The notes under the pieces were generated by a model that saw only the letters and a program-made list of their open reading frames with translations, was not told the origin of the DNA and did no database searches. Shown here piece after piece: positions 34,997 through 43,535 of a stretch of DNA of 64,000 bases (the first letter of the stretch is position 1; each line of letters opens with the position of its first letter). The DNA comes from Chryseobacterium turcicum (lineage in GTDB: Bacteria; Bacteroidota; Bacteroidia; Flavobacteriales; Weeksellaceae). Position numbers and translations under genes: made by a program. The DNA is taken from assembly GCF_021010565.1 (NCBI RefSeq), contig NZ_JAJNAY010000001.1, positions 1,716,001 through 1,780,000 on the forward strand, in the 5' to 3' direction.

Positions 34997-36074
34997 ATAT
35001 CTCAAATATTATGCTTTCCTCATTAATTTTTTTTACCACACTTTCCGTACGTTCTCTGTGTGTGTCTGTAATGAAAATCTGTCCGAAATTTTCCTGATTG
35101 ACCAATTTGATTAACTGGGCAACTCGTGTATCATCTAGCTTATCAAAAATATCATCCAATAAAAGAATGGGTGTTTTGTTTGTTAGCTCTTTTATTAAGC
35201 TCATCTGAGCCAGTTTTAATGAAATTAAAAACGATTTCTGTTGTCCTTGAGAACCTATTTTTTTTATAAGAACAGAATCCATTTCAAAAAGCAAATCATC
35301 TTTGTGAATTCCTTTTGAGGTGTAGGTAAGCATTCTGTCGCGTTCTAAACTTTCTTTTAATAGGTTTTCAAAAGAATCATTCAATAAATGAGATTCATAG
35401 ATAACAGAAACACTTTCTTTGCCACCCGAAATAATTTGATGAAAATTCTGAACAATAGGATTCAGTTTTGCGACAAACTCTCTTCTTTTTTCAAATATTT
35501 TAGTTCCGGATTTTGTAATCGGGTCATCGTAAATTTCCAATGAGTCTTTGTCCCAAACTCTGTTTTTTGCGAAGTATTTTAATAGAGCATTCCTTTGTTG
35601 AATGGTTTTCTGGTACTGAATCAAATCATAAAGATACCCAGAATCGGTCTGCGAAATCATAGCATCTAAAAACTTTCTGCGACTTTCCCCAGAATCTGAG
35701 ATAAGGTTTGAGTCGTACGGAGAAATCATCACACTTGGTAAATAACCAATGTGGTCGGCCATTCTATCGTAGTTTTTATCGTTTTTCTTAATGATTTTTT
35801 TTCCTTCTTTGGGTTGAGATATTTTTAGAGTATCTTCACTGTCTTCGTTCTGAATTTCAGCATCAAGGGTGAAGAAATCTTCATCTTTTTTGATGTTATT
35901 GGTATCTGTATTTCCTAAAAAGCTTTTTCCTACAGAAAGATAATGCAAGGCATCGAGAATATTGGTTTTTCCAACACCGTTATTTCCTACAAAACAGTTG
36001 ATTTGCGGGGAAAATTCAAACTTTTTTTCAGAATGATTTTTAAAATTGTAAAGGGTAAGTTTGTTGATAATCAT
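34995..36074 (-). CDS. recF: DNA replication and repair protein RecF
   Basis: 359 aa. SMC-like ATPase: Walker A FVGNNGVGKTNILDAL, the region DAMISQTDSGYLYDLIQYQKTIQQRN, signature KKIGSQGQQKSFLISLKLAQ, and Walker B TPILLLDDIFDKLDDTR followed by the D-loop and GQIFITDTHRERT. RecF loads RecA at single-strand gaps with RecO and RecR. The start overlaps the stop of the RelE/ParE-like gene by 4 nt, so all three belong to one transcript. The stop codon lies in the inverted repeat of the four-helix-bundle cassette. Confidence 0.93.
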   Translation of the reverse strand: MIINKLTLYNFKNHSEKKFEFSPQINCFVGNNGVGKTNILDALHYLSVGKSFLGNTDTNNIKKDEDFFTLDAEIQNEDSEDTLKISQPKEGKKIIKKNDKNYDRMADHIGYLPSVMISPYDSNLISDSGESRRKFLDAMISQTDSGYLYDLIQYQKTIQQRNALLKYFAKNRVWDKDSLEIYDDPITKSGTKIFEKRREFVAKLNPIVQNFHQIISGGKESVSVIYESHLLNDSFENLLKESLERDRMLTYTSKGIHKDDLLFEMDSVLIKKIGSQGQQKSFLISLKLAQMSLIKELTNKTPILLLDDIFDKLDDTRVAQLIKLVNQENFGQIFITDTHRERTESVVKKINEESIIFEI

Positions 36075-36376
36075 AATCCTAAAATATTTTCGAGTTTTTC
36101 AGGATTTTGTCGGGTATCAAAAATACTTAGAATTTCAATACTTTTTTCTGAATTTATATAGATGATATAGTAATCTTTAATCAATCTTCCACGACATTCT
36201 GAGCCACTTATTTTTACTCCGATTTCAGGATATTCCAAAATCATTAATGCTATTTTATCAAAAAGCTTATTCAATTTTTTTGAATATTCTTTTGATTTAT
36301 TTCTATTGTTCCAGTACTTTAAAATATCTTTTCGTTGGCTTTTTGAGAACTCTGTCCATTTTAATCTTTTAGCCAT
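36071..36376 (-). CDS. RelE/ParE-type toxin
   Basis: 101 aa. Matches the RelE/ParE fold: LKWTEFSKSQRKDILKYWNNRNKSKEY, a central ALMILEYPEIGVKISGSECRGRLIKDYYIIY (strands with the conserved RGRLIKDYY) and IEILSIFDTRQNPEKL at the end. ParE members poison gyrase, RelE members cut mRNA on ribosomes; the D-T-R-Q-N-P ending is ParE-like. Its start overlaps the antitoxin gene by 16 nt and its stop overlaps recF by 4 nt. Confidence 0.85.
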   Translation of the reverse strand: MAKRLKWTEFSKSQRKDILKYWNNRNKSKEYSKKLNKLFDKIALMILEYPEIGVKISGSECRGRLIKDYYIIYINSEKSIEILSIFDTRQNPEKLENILGL

Positions 36377-36678
36377 TCTTCAAAATATTTTTCCACTTCT
36401 TCATTGTCAATAACACGTCCGTTTTTTACATCATCCATTCCATGTTCAATCATTTTCATCACATAATCAGGCAAAATAATTTCTTCTTCTTTGAAATATT
36501 CTTCAACCTCTTCATCTTTCATCGGCTTTTCTGATTGGTAAAAAGCATTAGGTTCAGAAACAGATAAATTTGAATCTTCATCATTCCAAAATCTCCACAA
36601 ACGGAAAATCTTTTCTCTATCAGAGCTTTCGCTAATTACTCTGAGTAATTTATTCTGAATACTTTCAAAAGACTCCAT
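36361..36678 (-). CDS. Antitoxin partner of the RelE/ParE-type toxin
   Basis: 105 aa, highly acidic. Two repeats of D-E-E-V-E-(E/K)-Y-F (MKDEEVEEYFKEEEI and DNEEVEKYFEEWLKD) near the C-terminus would neutralise the basic toxin. The N-terminal ISESSDREKIFRLWRFWND is probably the dimer or regulatory part, though no standard AbrB/RHH/HTH domain is evident. Its identity as antitoxin rests on the overlapping gene order. It begins the toxin-antitoxin-recF unit, 12 bp after the UbiA-like gene stop. Confidence 0.7.
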   Translation of the reverse strand: MESFESIQNKLLRVISESSDREKIFRLWRFWNDEDSNLSVSEPNAFYQSEKPMKDEEVEEYFKEEEIILPDYVMKMIEHGMDDVKNGRVIDNEEVEKYFEEWLKD

Positions 36679-36690
36679 TACTACAAATTT

Positions 36691-37455
36691 TTAGTAAAGG
36701 TAAAACTTTTCCAATAGAATTAAAAACAAAAAAGGCAAACCTGAACAAGTCTCTACCCAAAAAGAAAAGTAAGAATCGTTTCTTTTATTTTCTGAAAAAT
36801 AGATGAGAATAAAGGTTATTATTGAGGTTAAAAAAAAGCTGACTGCAAACTGAATTTTCAGATGAAAAACAGCTAAAATACAAGCCATAAAAACTAAAAG
36901 ATAAGCGAGATATTTTGTGTTTTGTACACCTATTAATTTTGGAAAGGTCTGAACGGTATCACTTTTCATATCACGAATGTCGAAGGGTAAAACCAATGCC
37001 GTCACAAAAAAGAAACTGATGAAAAATATGGGTAAATTAAATACAGGTAAAGTAAGCCAAGAATTGACCAATCCCCAAACCAAGCCAACATAAAATACCT
37101 TTAGTAAAGGGATTTTCCGGATGTAAGTTTCTAGAAAAAAACTATTGTACAATAATCCTAAAACCACAATCACAAACCATTTTACCAAACGTATTTCATT
37201 ATGATTAAAAATAATTAAAGCTGCGGAAATAATTCCAGTGACGAAATTTAATAATAATATTTTATAAAAATATTTGGTGTATTGGTATTTCGTATACAAA
37301 TAGCCGCTGAAATAGGTGATGAATATCAAAAGTACAGAAGGGAAACGGAATGTGTTTTGCTCATGCATGAAAAATACTGCGAAAAGTGTTCCCATTAAGG
37401 ATACGTAAAGTTGGCTGTCGATGACAGATTTTTTCAGTACTTTTAAACAATTCAT
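36691..37455 (-). CDS. UbiA-like membrane prenyltransferase family protein
   Basis: 254 aa with about eight helices. The second Asp-rich motif is present as LPFDIRDMKSDTVQTFPKLIG followed by TKYLAYLL, which matches the DxRDxxxD...T(L/F)P.xxG pattern of UbiA-type enzymes. The first N-D-x-x-D motif in helix 2-3 is not visible, so catalysis is uncertain. UbiA enzymes attach isoprenoid chains to aromatic acceptors. It could be an inactive or divergent relative. It is divergent from the alpha-2-macroglobulin gene, with start codons 18 bp apart. Confidence 0.6.
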   Translation of the reverse strand: MNCLKVLKKSVIDSQLYVSLMGTLFAVFFMHEQNTFRFPSVLLIFITYFSGYLYTKYQYTKYFYKILLLNFVTGIISAALIIFNHNEIRLVKWFVIVVLGLLYNSFFLETYIRKIPLLKVFYVGLVWGLVNSWLTLPVFNLPIFFISFFFVTALVLPFDIRDMKSDTVQTFPKLIGVQNTKYLAYLLVFMACILAVFHLKIQFAVSFFLTSIITFILIYFSENKRNDSYFSFWVETCSGLPFLFLILLEKFYLY

Positions 37456-37473
37456 TTATCAAAAATAACACTT

Positions 37474-40400
37474 ATGCAAAGATTTTCCAAGATTTTGTTC
37501 CTTATCCTATTTTTATCGTGTTTTTCTAATGTTTTTAGCCAGAAATATTATGATGCACAATGGAAAAAAATACAAGAAAATTCAGAAAAGGGAATATTCA
37601 AATCTAATCTTCCACTGGTTTTAGACATTCAGAAACAAGCTATGAAAGAAAATAACGAGTTACAGTTAATTCGCTCTCTGAAAGCAGAATTTAGTATTTT
37701 GAATCAGACGATTGATGATGATAAAAATAATTCGGCATCAAAGTTTTTTGCCAAACTACAAAATACAGAAAAGAACCTGAAAGGTGACCATCTTTTGGTT
37801 TACAAAGTTTTATTATCTGGTTTTATGTTCGATTATTATAATCAGCATTCGTGGGAAATTAATGGCAGAACCAATATAAATTCTCAGGATGTATCACAGA
37901 TTGAAACATGGAGCAAGCTTGATTTTAAAAACTATCTGAACCAAAATTTTAAAACGCTTGACCAGCAAAATCAGGCAATGAGTACAATTTCTTTGGTGAA
38001 GTATAGAGATATTTTTTCCAATACTCAGGATATTGCCTATTTCTCTACTTTATCGGAATGGTATTCTCTGAAAAAGGTGAATTTTTTATCTAATAATGAA
38101 TTGTTTACGAAAAATGAAATTACCGAAAATATAGTTTTAATCAACAAAATTTTTGATGACTTAATTGCTCAAAATACAGGCAATTCTAAGTTGTATTTCA
38201 TGCATCAGAAACTGTCTGAGAATTGTAATTTTAATCCTTGTAAAGATAAATTGGCGCAACTTCAAAATCTAATGAAAACGAATGTTGACGGCGATTATAA
38301 AATGCTTATTGCTGAAGAAATTATAGATGAATTAGTTTCATCAAATAAAGAAAAAGAAGCACTTCAACTGGCAAGTTCTGTTAAAAATCAATATCCAAAA
38401 TCTTCTTTCATTAATAATATCAAGAATAAGGAAAACCAGATTCTTAATCCTTATTTAAGCATCAAATATGAAGAAAAAACTCAGCCTAATTTGCCGATTC
38501 ACATGGTTGCAGAATTTAAGAATGTGAAAGAATTTTCTTTGAATATATATGCTGTAAAAGACAATTTTTTACCCTTTATGCAATATGCGAGAAATCCTTA
38601 CAATGAAGCATATTCAAAGGTGAAAAAAACATTTTTAAGAAAGGATGTTTTTCAGCTGAATGACCCACAAGATTACCAGCTTCATAACACCTCACTTGAA
38701 ATAAAAGCACTTCCTTCTGGTATTTATGTTGCTGAATATGAAGTTTCTGGTTCAAAAGCCGAACAGGATGTTAATCATAATTTTTATTTTATAGTTTCTA
38801 ATCATAGAGTTATTTATCAGAATAAAGACCAAAGTAATCAGCTTGCTAATGAATTAAAATTAATCAGTTCAGAAACCGGAAAATCTATCAATAATGAAAA
38901 CCTTACGTTTCATGAATTTATAGAAAATAAAACATTAAATAAAGTTGCGGGTAAAACTGATGATAGAGGAATTTTTAAATTTCCTGCAACCAATAGCAAA
39001 GATTATTACAGAGCTATTTTGATTCAACAGCCGAAAACAAATGATTTTCAATTGATGGAACTGTATGGAAATAATAATCGTGAGCCATACAATCCTAATA
39101 AAGAAACCCGAACAAAGGCTCAAATTTTTACAGACCGAGCTATCTACAGACCGGGACAGACTGTTTATTTTAAAGTTATCAATACCAAAATAGAAAAGGA
39201 AGTAGAATCTGTTGCATCAAATGTAAAACAGAAAATAACTTTAAAAGATGCCAATAATCAGGAAATTTCGGAGCAAAATTTTACAACCAATGAGTTTGGT
39301 TCTTATCATGGAAGCTTTATTTTGCCGAAAGGAAAACTGAACGGAAACTTCAGTATTATCACTGATGGAAATTCTAACGGTTATAAATATATTAAAGTTG
39401 AAGAATACAAACGTCCGAAATTTGAAGTGACTTTTGAGCCTGTAAAAGATGAATATAAATATGGACAGACTATTGAGCTGAAAGGTAAAGCAATGATGTT
39501 TTCTGGAGTCGCTTTGACTAATACCAATATTAATTACGAAATAAGAAAGCAAAATATCCGCTGGAGATATTTTCCGGGATATCCTCGTGATTATGGAAAT
39601 GAAAATTCAATTCTTGGAGAAGCAAAAACCAATGATAAAGGAGAATTTACGATAAAATTGGACCTTAAAAAAGATGAAAAATTAGAAGGAATTCAGATTG
39701 ATAATTATCAAATCAACGCTTCGGCAACCGACATTAATGGGGAAACTCAAACTGCTAATACGAATCTAAAAGTTGCTTCGGTTTCGCACTATATTAAAGC
39801 AGATGAGATTAAAAATACGTTTGCAGACGAAAGCGTAAAAATAAAAGTTGAAACCAAAAATTACAACGAACAAAACCTTAAAAAATCATATCAGGTAAAA
39901 CTTTCAAAACTGGAAACTCCGAACAGGATTTTCAGAGATAATTTTAAAACAGAAGTTCAGAATTTACCGAAATTTTCAAAAGAAGAGTTTATCAGCAAGT
40001 TTCCACATGATTTGTATGATAAAAATGATGAATTAAAAAACTGGAAAGTTGAAAAAGTTCTTATCAAAAAAATTCAAGAGCCATCAACCGACAATCAAAA
40101 ACTGACATCTCAATTAGACCTTGGAAAACTGGAAGCCGGCGATTACCAATTAGAATTATACAATATTGAAGGGAAAGACACCATAAAATCTACTCAAAAT
40201 TTTTCAGTTTGGGATAAAAAATCATTGAAGCCAACTCAGAAAACTTTCTTAACGGTTTTAGAGCCAAAAGATGAGGTTTCTAGAGGTGAAAAGGCAAAAA
40301 TTTATATCTATTCATCAATTCCAGATGCCTTGGTGAATATTTTCCTGCAAAATGGTTTAGGAAAAACAGTTACCGAAGTTCATCAGTTTAAAAACGGAGT

Positions 40401-43400
40401 TTTAGAATATGAAACTAAAATTCCGAAAGATAAAGATATATTTGGTTTAAATATTCAGTTTCAGCTGGCTGCATTTAATGATATTCAGACCGAAACCGTC
40501 GATTTAAAAATTAAAGATACTGAACAACCACTGAAAATAGAAACGGTGACATTCAGAGATAAAATAGAACCCAATGCTAAAGAAAAATGGACGGTAAAAG
40601 TTATAGGCAATGATAAAGAAAAAATCAATGCTGAAGTTTTGGCCAATATGTACGATATGTCTTTGGACCAGTTTTCTGTAAATAGTTTTAATTGGGAAAA
40701 ACTGTATACACCTTATTATTATACTTCTTATTATTCAGTTCCTATCAATCTTGAAGAAAAAAAAAATCAGATTAGAATGAGATATTTTAATGAGAAATAT
40801 TTAGAAATTCCACAGTTTAGTTGGTTTGATGGAAGATTCGGATTAGTTGAAGCTGATAGCGATGGCGATGGGGTTTTCGATAAAGAAGATGCATGTCCAA
40901 CAGTTCCGGGAATGAAACAATACAATGGTTGTCCGAAACCAAATTCAATTGATGCAAGCGAAATGATAACAAGAGAAGTGTCAGTTGGTAGAAAAAACAT
41001 TTCATTGTTACAATCCTTAGATGGTCAAGTGGCTGGTCTAGATGTATCATCTACTTCTGGTTCTACTAAAAGTGAAAAAAGAATAAAAACTGAAATTTTA
41101 GACAAAATCCCAGTTCGCCAAAATCTCAACGAAACCGCATTTTTCTATCCCGATTTAAAAACTGATGCTGAAGGAAATGTTAATTTTGAATTTACGTCTC
41201 CTGAAGCATTAACAAAATGGAAACTGATGTTCTTAGCGCACACAAAAGACGCAAGAGCAACAACTTTAGAAAAAGAAGTGGTGACGCAGAAAGAATTTTC
41301 AGTTACGCCAAATTATCCGAGATTTTTGAGAGAAGGTGATGAGTTGAATCTTCAGTCAAAACTATCCAATTTAACGAACAAAAAATTAAACGGTTCTGCT
41401 CAATTACAGATTTTAGATGCCTTTACTAATGAAGATATTTCAGAAAAATTTGGGTTGAGTATTTTAACGGCAGTTTCAGGATATAATAAAGAACAGGCTT
41501 TTTCAGTAGACGAAAACGGAAATTCAGCATTAACCTGGAAAATAAAAGTACCAAATAACGTTTCATCAATCATTTTAAAAATAGTTGCAAAAGCCGGAAA
41601 ATATTCTGATGGCGAACAAAAAGCGATTGCTGTTCTTCCAAACAGAATGTTGGTAACTGATGCGGTTCCTATTTTTGTGAAAGAAGGCGAAACAAAGACT
41701 TTTGTTTTAGATAATCTTAAAAATACAAATTCAACAACGATTTCTAATGTTTCAAATACTTTAGAATTAACGACCAATCCGATTTGGGAAATTATGTTTG
41801 CGCTTCCAAGTCTGAAAAATGACCAAAATAATTCTGCAGATGTCATCTTTAATAAATGGTTTGCCGATGTCTTGGCTTCAGAAATTTTTAAAGCCAATCC
41901 GAAATTGAAAACAGTTTTTGAAGAATATCAAAGTAAAGGTTTATTGAACTCTAATCTTGAAAAAAATCAAGAGTTAAAACAATTGTTATTGGATGAAACT
42001 CCTTGGGTTTTAGAAAGCAAAAATGAACAGGAACAAATGGAGAAATTAGCACGATTATTTGATGCTAATACCATGAAAAATTCAATCAATCAGGATTGGG
42101 ATGATTTCAAAAAACTACAAAATCCGGATGGTGGTTTCTCTTGGTATCAAGGGTATCCGAGTTCATACGGAACTTCACTTTATACTCTTAAAAATTTAGG
42201 AAAAATAAACGCTTGGTTAAAAGAGAATGTGAAAGATTATCAGTCTTCTGAGCAGAAAGAATTGGTGCAAAAACTAGTTAACTATGTAGATAATGAAATT
42301 GCTAAATATTACGACACTTCGACTAAGCTCAGTGCAGGCAAAGAAAATATAATCAATAACTGGAGTTTAGATTATCTTGATACCCGAAATTATTGGGAGA
42401 AACAATATCCTTTAAAAGGAAAAGGGGCAACATTAAAATCTTTAGTAAAACAAAAAGCTAAAACAACCAAAATTACTGATTTTACATTCTTTGGATTGCA
42501 CCGTACCGCTTTATTGATGAGTGATTACGGGCTAAAAGATGTTTCGGATAAATTATTAAATTACTTGAAAGAAACTTCAGTAGATTCTAAAACCCAGGGA
42601 ATTTACTGGAAGCAGAATCTTGATGATTGGGGATGGTTCAGTTCAAAAGTGGTAAATCATGCAGGAGCTTTGGAAGTATTCAATAAACTGAAATCAAACG
42701 ACCAAAAATTCATTGAAGACATGAAAATCTGGTTGATTACCCAGAAAGAAGTTAATTCTTGGGGAAGTTCACGAGGAACTTCGGAAGTGATTTTTACAAT
42801 TTTAAATTCAGGAAAATCATGGACTTCAACCGACAGCGATAGAGCAACAATCATTTGGGGTGGAAAAGAATTGAAACCACAAACTCAGGCGACTGGTTAT
42901 GTGAAATCTGCTGTGAAAACAGAGGTTTTAGATGAAAATTTGGCAACTGTTACCGTTACAAAACCAGGAGCTGGAGTTGTACAAGGAGGTTTATTCTGGC
43001 AATATTATGAAGATTTAGATAAAATAAAATCATCAGAAAACTACATTTCGGTGACTAAAGAATTGTATAAAAAAGTAAAAACAGTAAACGGTGAAGAATT
43101 ACTAAAGATTTCTCCCGAAACTCCCCTAAAAGTAGGAGATAAAGTTACCGTAAGAATGATTCTAAATACAGACCGCGCAATGGAATTTATTCACATCAAA
43201 GATATGCGAGCTGCAGGATTTGAGCCATTGAATGTACTTTCTGGTTATCAGTGGAAAAATAATTTGGGATATTACGAGTCTACCAAAGATGCTTCCACTA
43301 ATTTCTACATTCAATATATGCCGAAAGGAAAATATGTTTTCGAATATGATTATGTAGCCAACGCATCTGGAAAATTCTCGAATGGGATTACCACGATTCA

Positions 43401-43464
43401 AAATTATTATGCGCCGCAGATGAATGCGCATACGAAAGGTTCTACTGTCGAGATTAAAGAGTAA
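37474..43464 (+). CDS. Alpha-2-macroglobulin family protein with TSP3 and plug-like insert
   Basis: 1996 aa with signal peptide (LILFLSCFSNVFSQ). MG1-MG6-like beta domains include TRTKAQIFTDRAIYRPGQTVYFKV and KVEEYKRPKFEVTF. The MG7/ANA-like region is FYPDLKTDAEGNVNFEFTSPEALTKWKLM. The thioester-domain region (from ~1440) reads ALPSLKNDQNNSADVIFN with no C-x-E-Q, so no covalent trap can form. It retains LQNPDGGFSWYQGYPSSYGT of the alpha-toroid. Residues ~1127-1150 are a Ca-binding thrombospondin type 3 repeat (DSDGDGVFDKEDACP...NGCP), followed by a TonB-plug-like LLQSLDGQVAGLDVSSTSG (~1178-1198). The family traps or guards against proteases in the periplasm; this one must act without the thioester. 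Confidence 0.85.
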   Translation: MQRFSKILFLILFLSCFSNVFSQKYYDAQWKKIQENSEKGIFKSNLPLVLDIQKQAMKENNELQLIRSLKAEFSILNQTIDDDKNNSASKFFAKLQNTEKNLKGDHLLVYKVLLSGFMFDYYNQHSWEINGRTNINSQDVSQIETWSKLDFKNYLNQNFKTLDQQNQAMSTISLVKYRDIFSNTQDIAYFSTLSEWYSLKKVNFLSNNELFTKNEITENIVLINKIFDDLIAQNTGNSKLYFMHQKLSENCNFNPCKDKLAQLQNLMKTNVDGDYKMLIAEEIIDELVSSNKEKEALQLASSVKNQYPKSSFINNIKNKENQILNPYLSIKYEEKTQPNLPIHMVAEFKNVKEFSLNIYAVKDNFLPFMQYARNPYNEAYSKVKKTFLRKDVFQLNDPQDYQLHNTSLEIKALPSGIYVAEYEVSGSKAEQDVNHNFYFIVSNHRVIYQNKDQSNQLANELKLISSETGKSINNENLTFHEFIENKTLNKVAGKTDDRGIFKFPATNSKDYYRAILIQQPKTNDFQLMELYGNNNREPYNPNKETRTKAQIFTDRAIYRPGQTVYFKVINTKIEKEVESVASNVKQKITLKDANNQEISEQNFTTNEFGSYHGSFILPKGKLNGNFSIITDGNSNGYKYIKVEEYKRPKFEVTFEPVKDEYKYGQTIELKGKAMMFSGVALTNTNINYEIRKQNIRWRYFPGYPRDYGNENSILGEAKTNDKGEFTIKLDLKKDEKLEGIQIDNYQINASATDINGETQTANTNLKVASVSHYIKADEIKNTFADESVKIKVETKNYNEQNLKKSYQVKLSKLETPNRIFRDNFKTEVQNLPKFSKEEFISKFPHDLYDKNDELKNWKVEKVLIKKIQEPSTDNQKLTSQLDLGKLEAGDYQLELYNIEGKDTIKSTQNFSVWDKKSLKPTQKTFLTVLEPKDEVSRGEKAKIYIYSSIPDALVNIFLQNGLGKTVTEVHQFKNGVLEYETKIPKDKDIFGLNIQFQLAAFNDIQTETVDLKIKDTEQPLKIETVTFRDKIEPNAKEKWTVKVIGNDKEKINAEVLANMYDMSLDQFSVNSFNWEKLYTPYYYTSYYSVPINLEEKKNQIRMRYFNEKYLEIPQFSWFDGRFGLVEADSDGDGVFDKEDACPTVPGMKQYNGCPKPNSIDASEMITREVSVGRKNISLLQSLDGQVAGLDVSSTSGSTKSEKRIKTEILDKIPVRQNLNETAFFYPDLKTDAEGNVNFEFTSPEALTKWKLMFLAHTKDARATTLEKEVVTQKEFSVTPNYPRFLREGDELNLQSKLSNLTNKKLNGSAQLQILDAFTNEDISEKFGLSILTAVSGYNKEQAFSVDENGNSALTWKIKVPNNVSSIILKIVAKAGKYSDGEQKAIAVLPNRMLVTDAVPIFVKEGETKTFVLDNLKNTNSTTISNVSNTLELTTNPIWEIMFALPSLKNDQNNSADVIFNKWFADVLASEIFKANPKLKTVFEEYQSKGLLNSNLEKNQELKQLLLDETPWVLESKNEQEQMEKLARLFDANTMKNSINQDWDDFKKLQNPDGGFSWYQGYPSSYGTSLYTLKNLGKINAWLKENVKDYQSSEQKELVQKLVNYVDNEIAKYYDTSTKLSAGKENIINNWSLDYLDTRNYWEKQYPLKGKGATLKSLVKQKAKTTKITDFTFFGLHRTALLMSDYGLKDVSDKLLNYLKETSVDSKTQGIYWKQNLDDWGWFSSKVVNHAGALEVFNKLKSNDQKFIEDMKIWLITQKEVNSWGSSRGTSEVIFTILNSGKSWTSTDSDRATIIWGGKELKPQTQATGYVKSAVKTEVLDENLATVTVTKPGAGVVQGGLFWQYYEDLDKIKSSENYISVTKELYKKVKTVNGEELLKISPETPLKVGDKVTVRMILNTDRAMEFIHIKDMRAAGFEPLNVLSGYQWKNNLGYYESTKDASTNFYIQYMPKGKYVFEYDYVANASGKFSNGITTIQNYYAPQMNAHTKGSTVEIKE

Positions 43465-43483
43465 TAGGACTTCCTATTTTAAT

Positions 43484-43522
43484 AAAAAATGGTTTTAGAT
43501 GAAATTCTAAAGCCATTTTTTT
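43484..43522 (+). terminator. Terminator after the alpha-2-macroglobulin gene
   Basis: AAAAAATGGTTTTAGA, loop TGAAAT, TCTAAAGCCATTTTTTT. The stem allows a G-T pair and ends in seven T. It separates this large gene from the SWIM protein gene, whose -7 box begins at the last T. Confidence 0.75.
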
Positions 43523-43529
43523 ATATTTG
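43522..43529 (+). promoter_or_regulatory. -7 box of the SWIM-protein gene
   Basis: TATATTTG matches TAnnTTTG and begins where the terminator T-tract ends. ATG codons lie 6 and 12 nt after the box, so the transcript would be leaderless or nearly so. This favours 43536 or 43542 as start over the TTG at 43527, which overlaps the box. Confidence 0.45.
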
Positions 43530-43535
43530 AAAAAA

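Noticed and set aside
34204..36678. Replication origin near recF
   Set aside because: No dnaA, dnaN or DnaA-box cluster lies around it; in Bacteroidota recF is often away from the origin.
40767..41050. Two minus-strand ORFs in the alpha-2-macroglobulin gene
   Set aside because: They mirror the TSP3/plug coding region and have no signal or family features.
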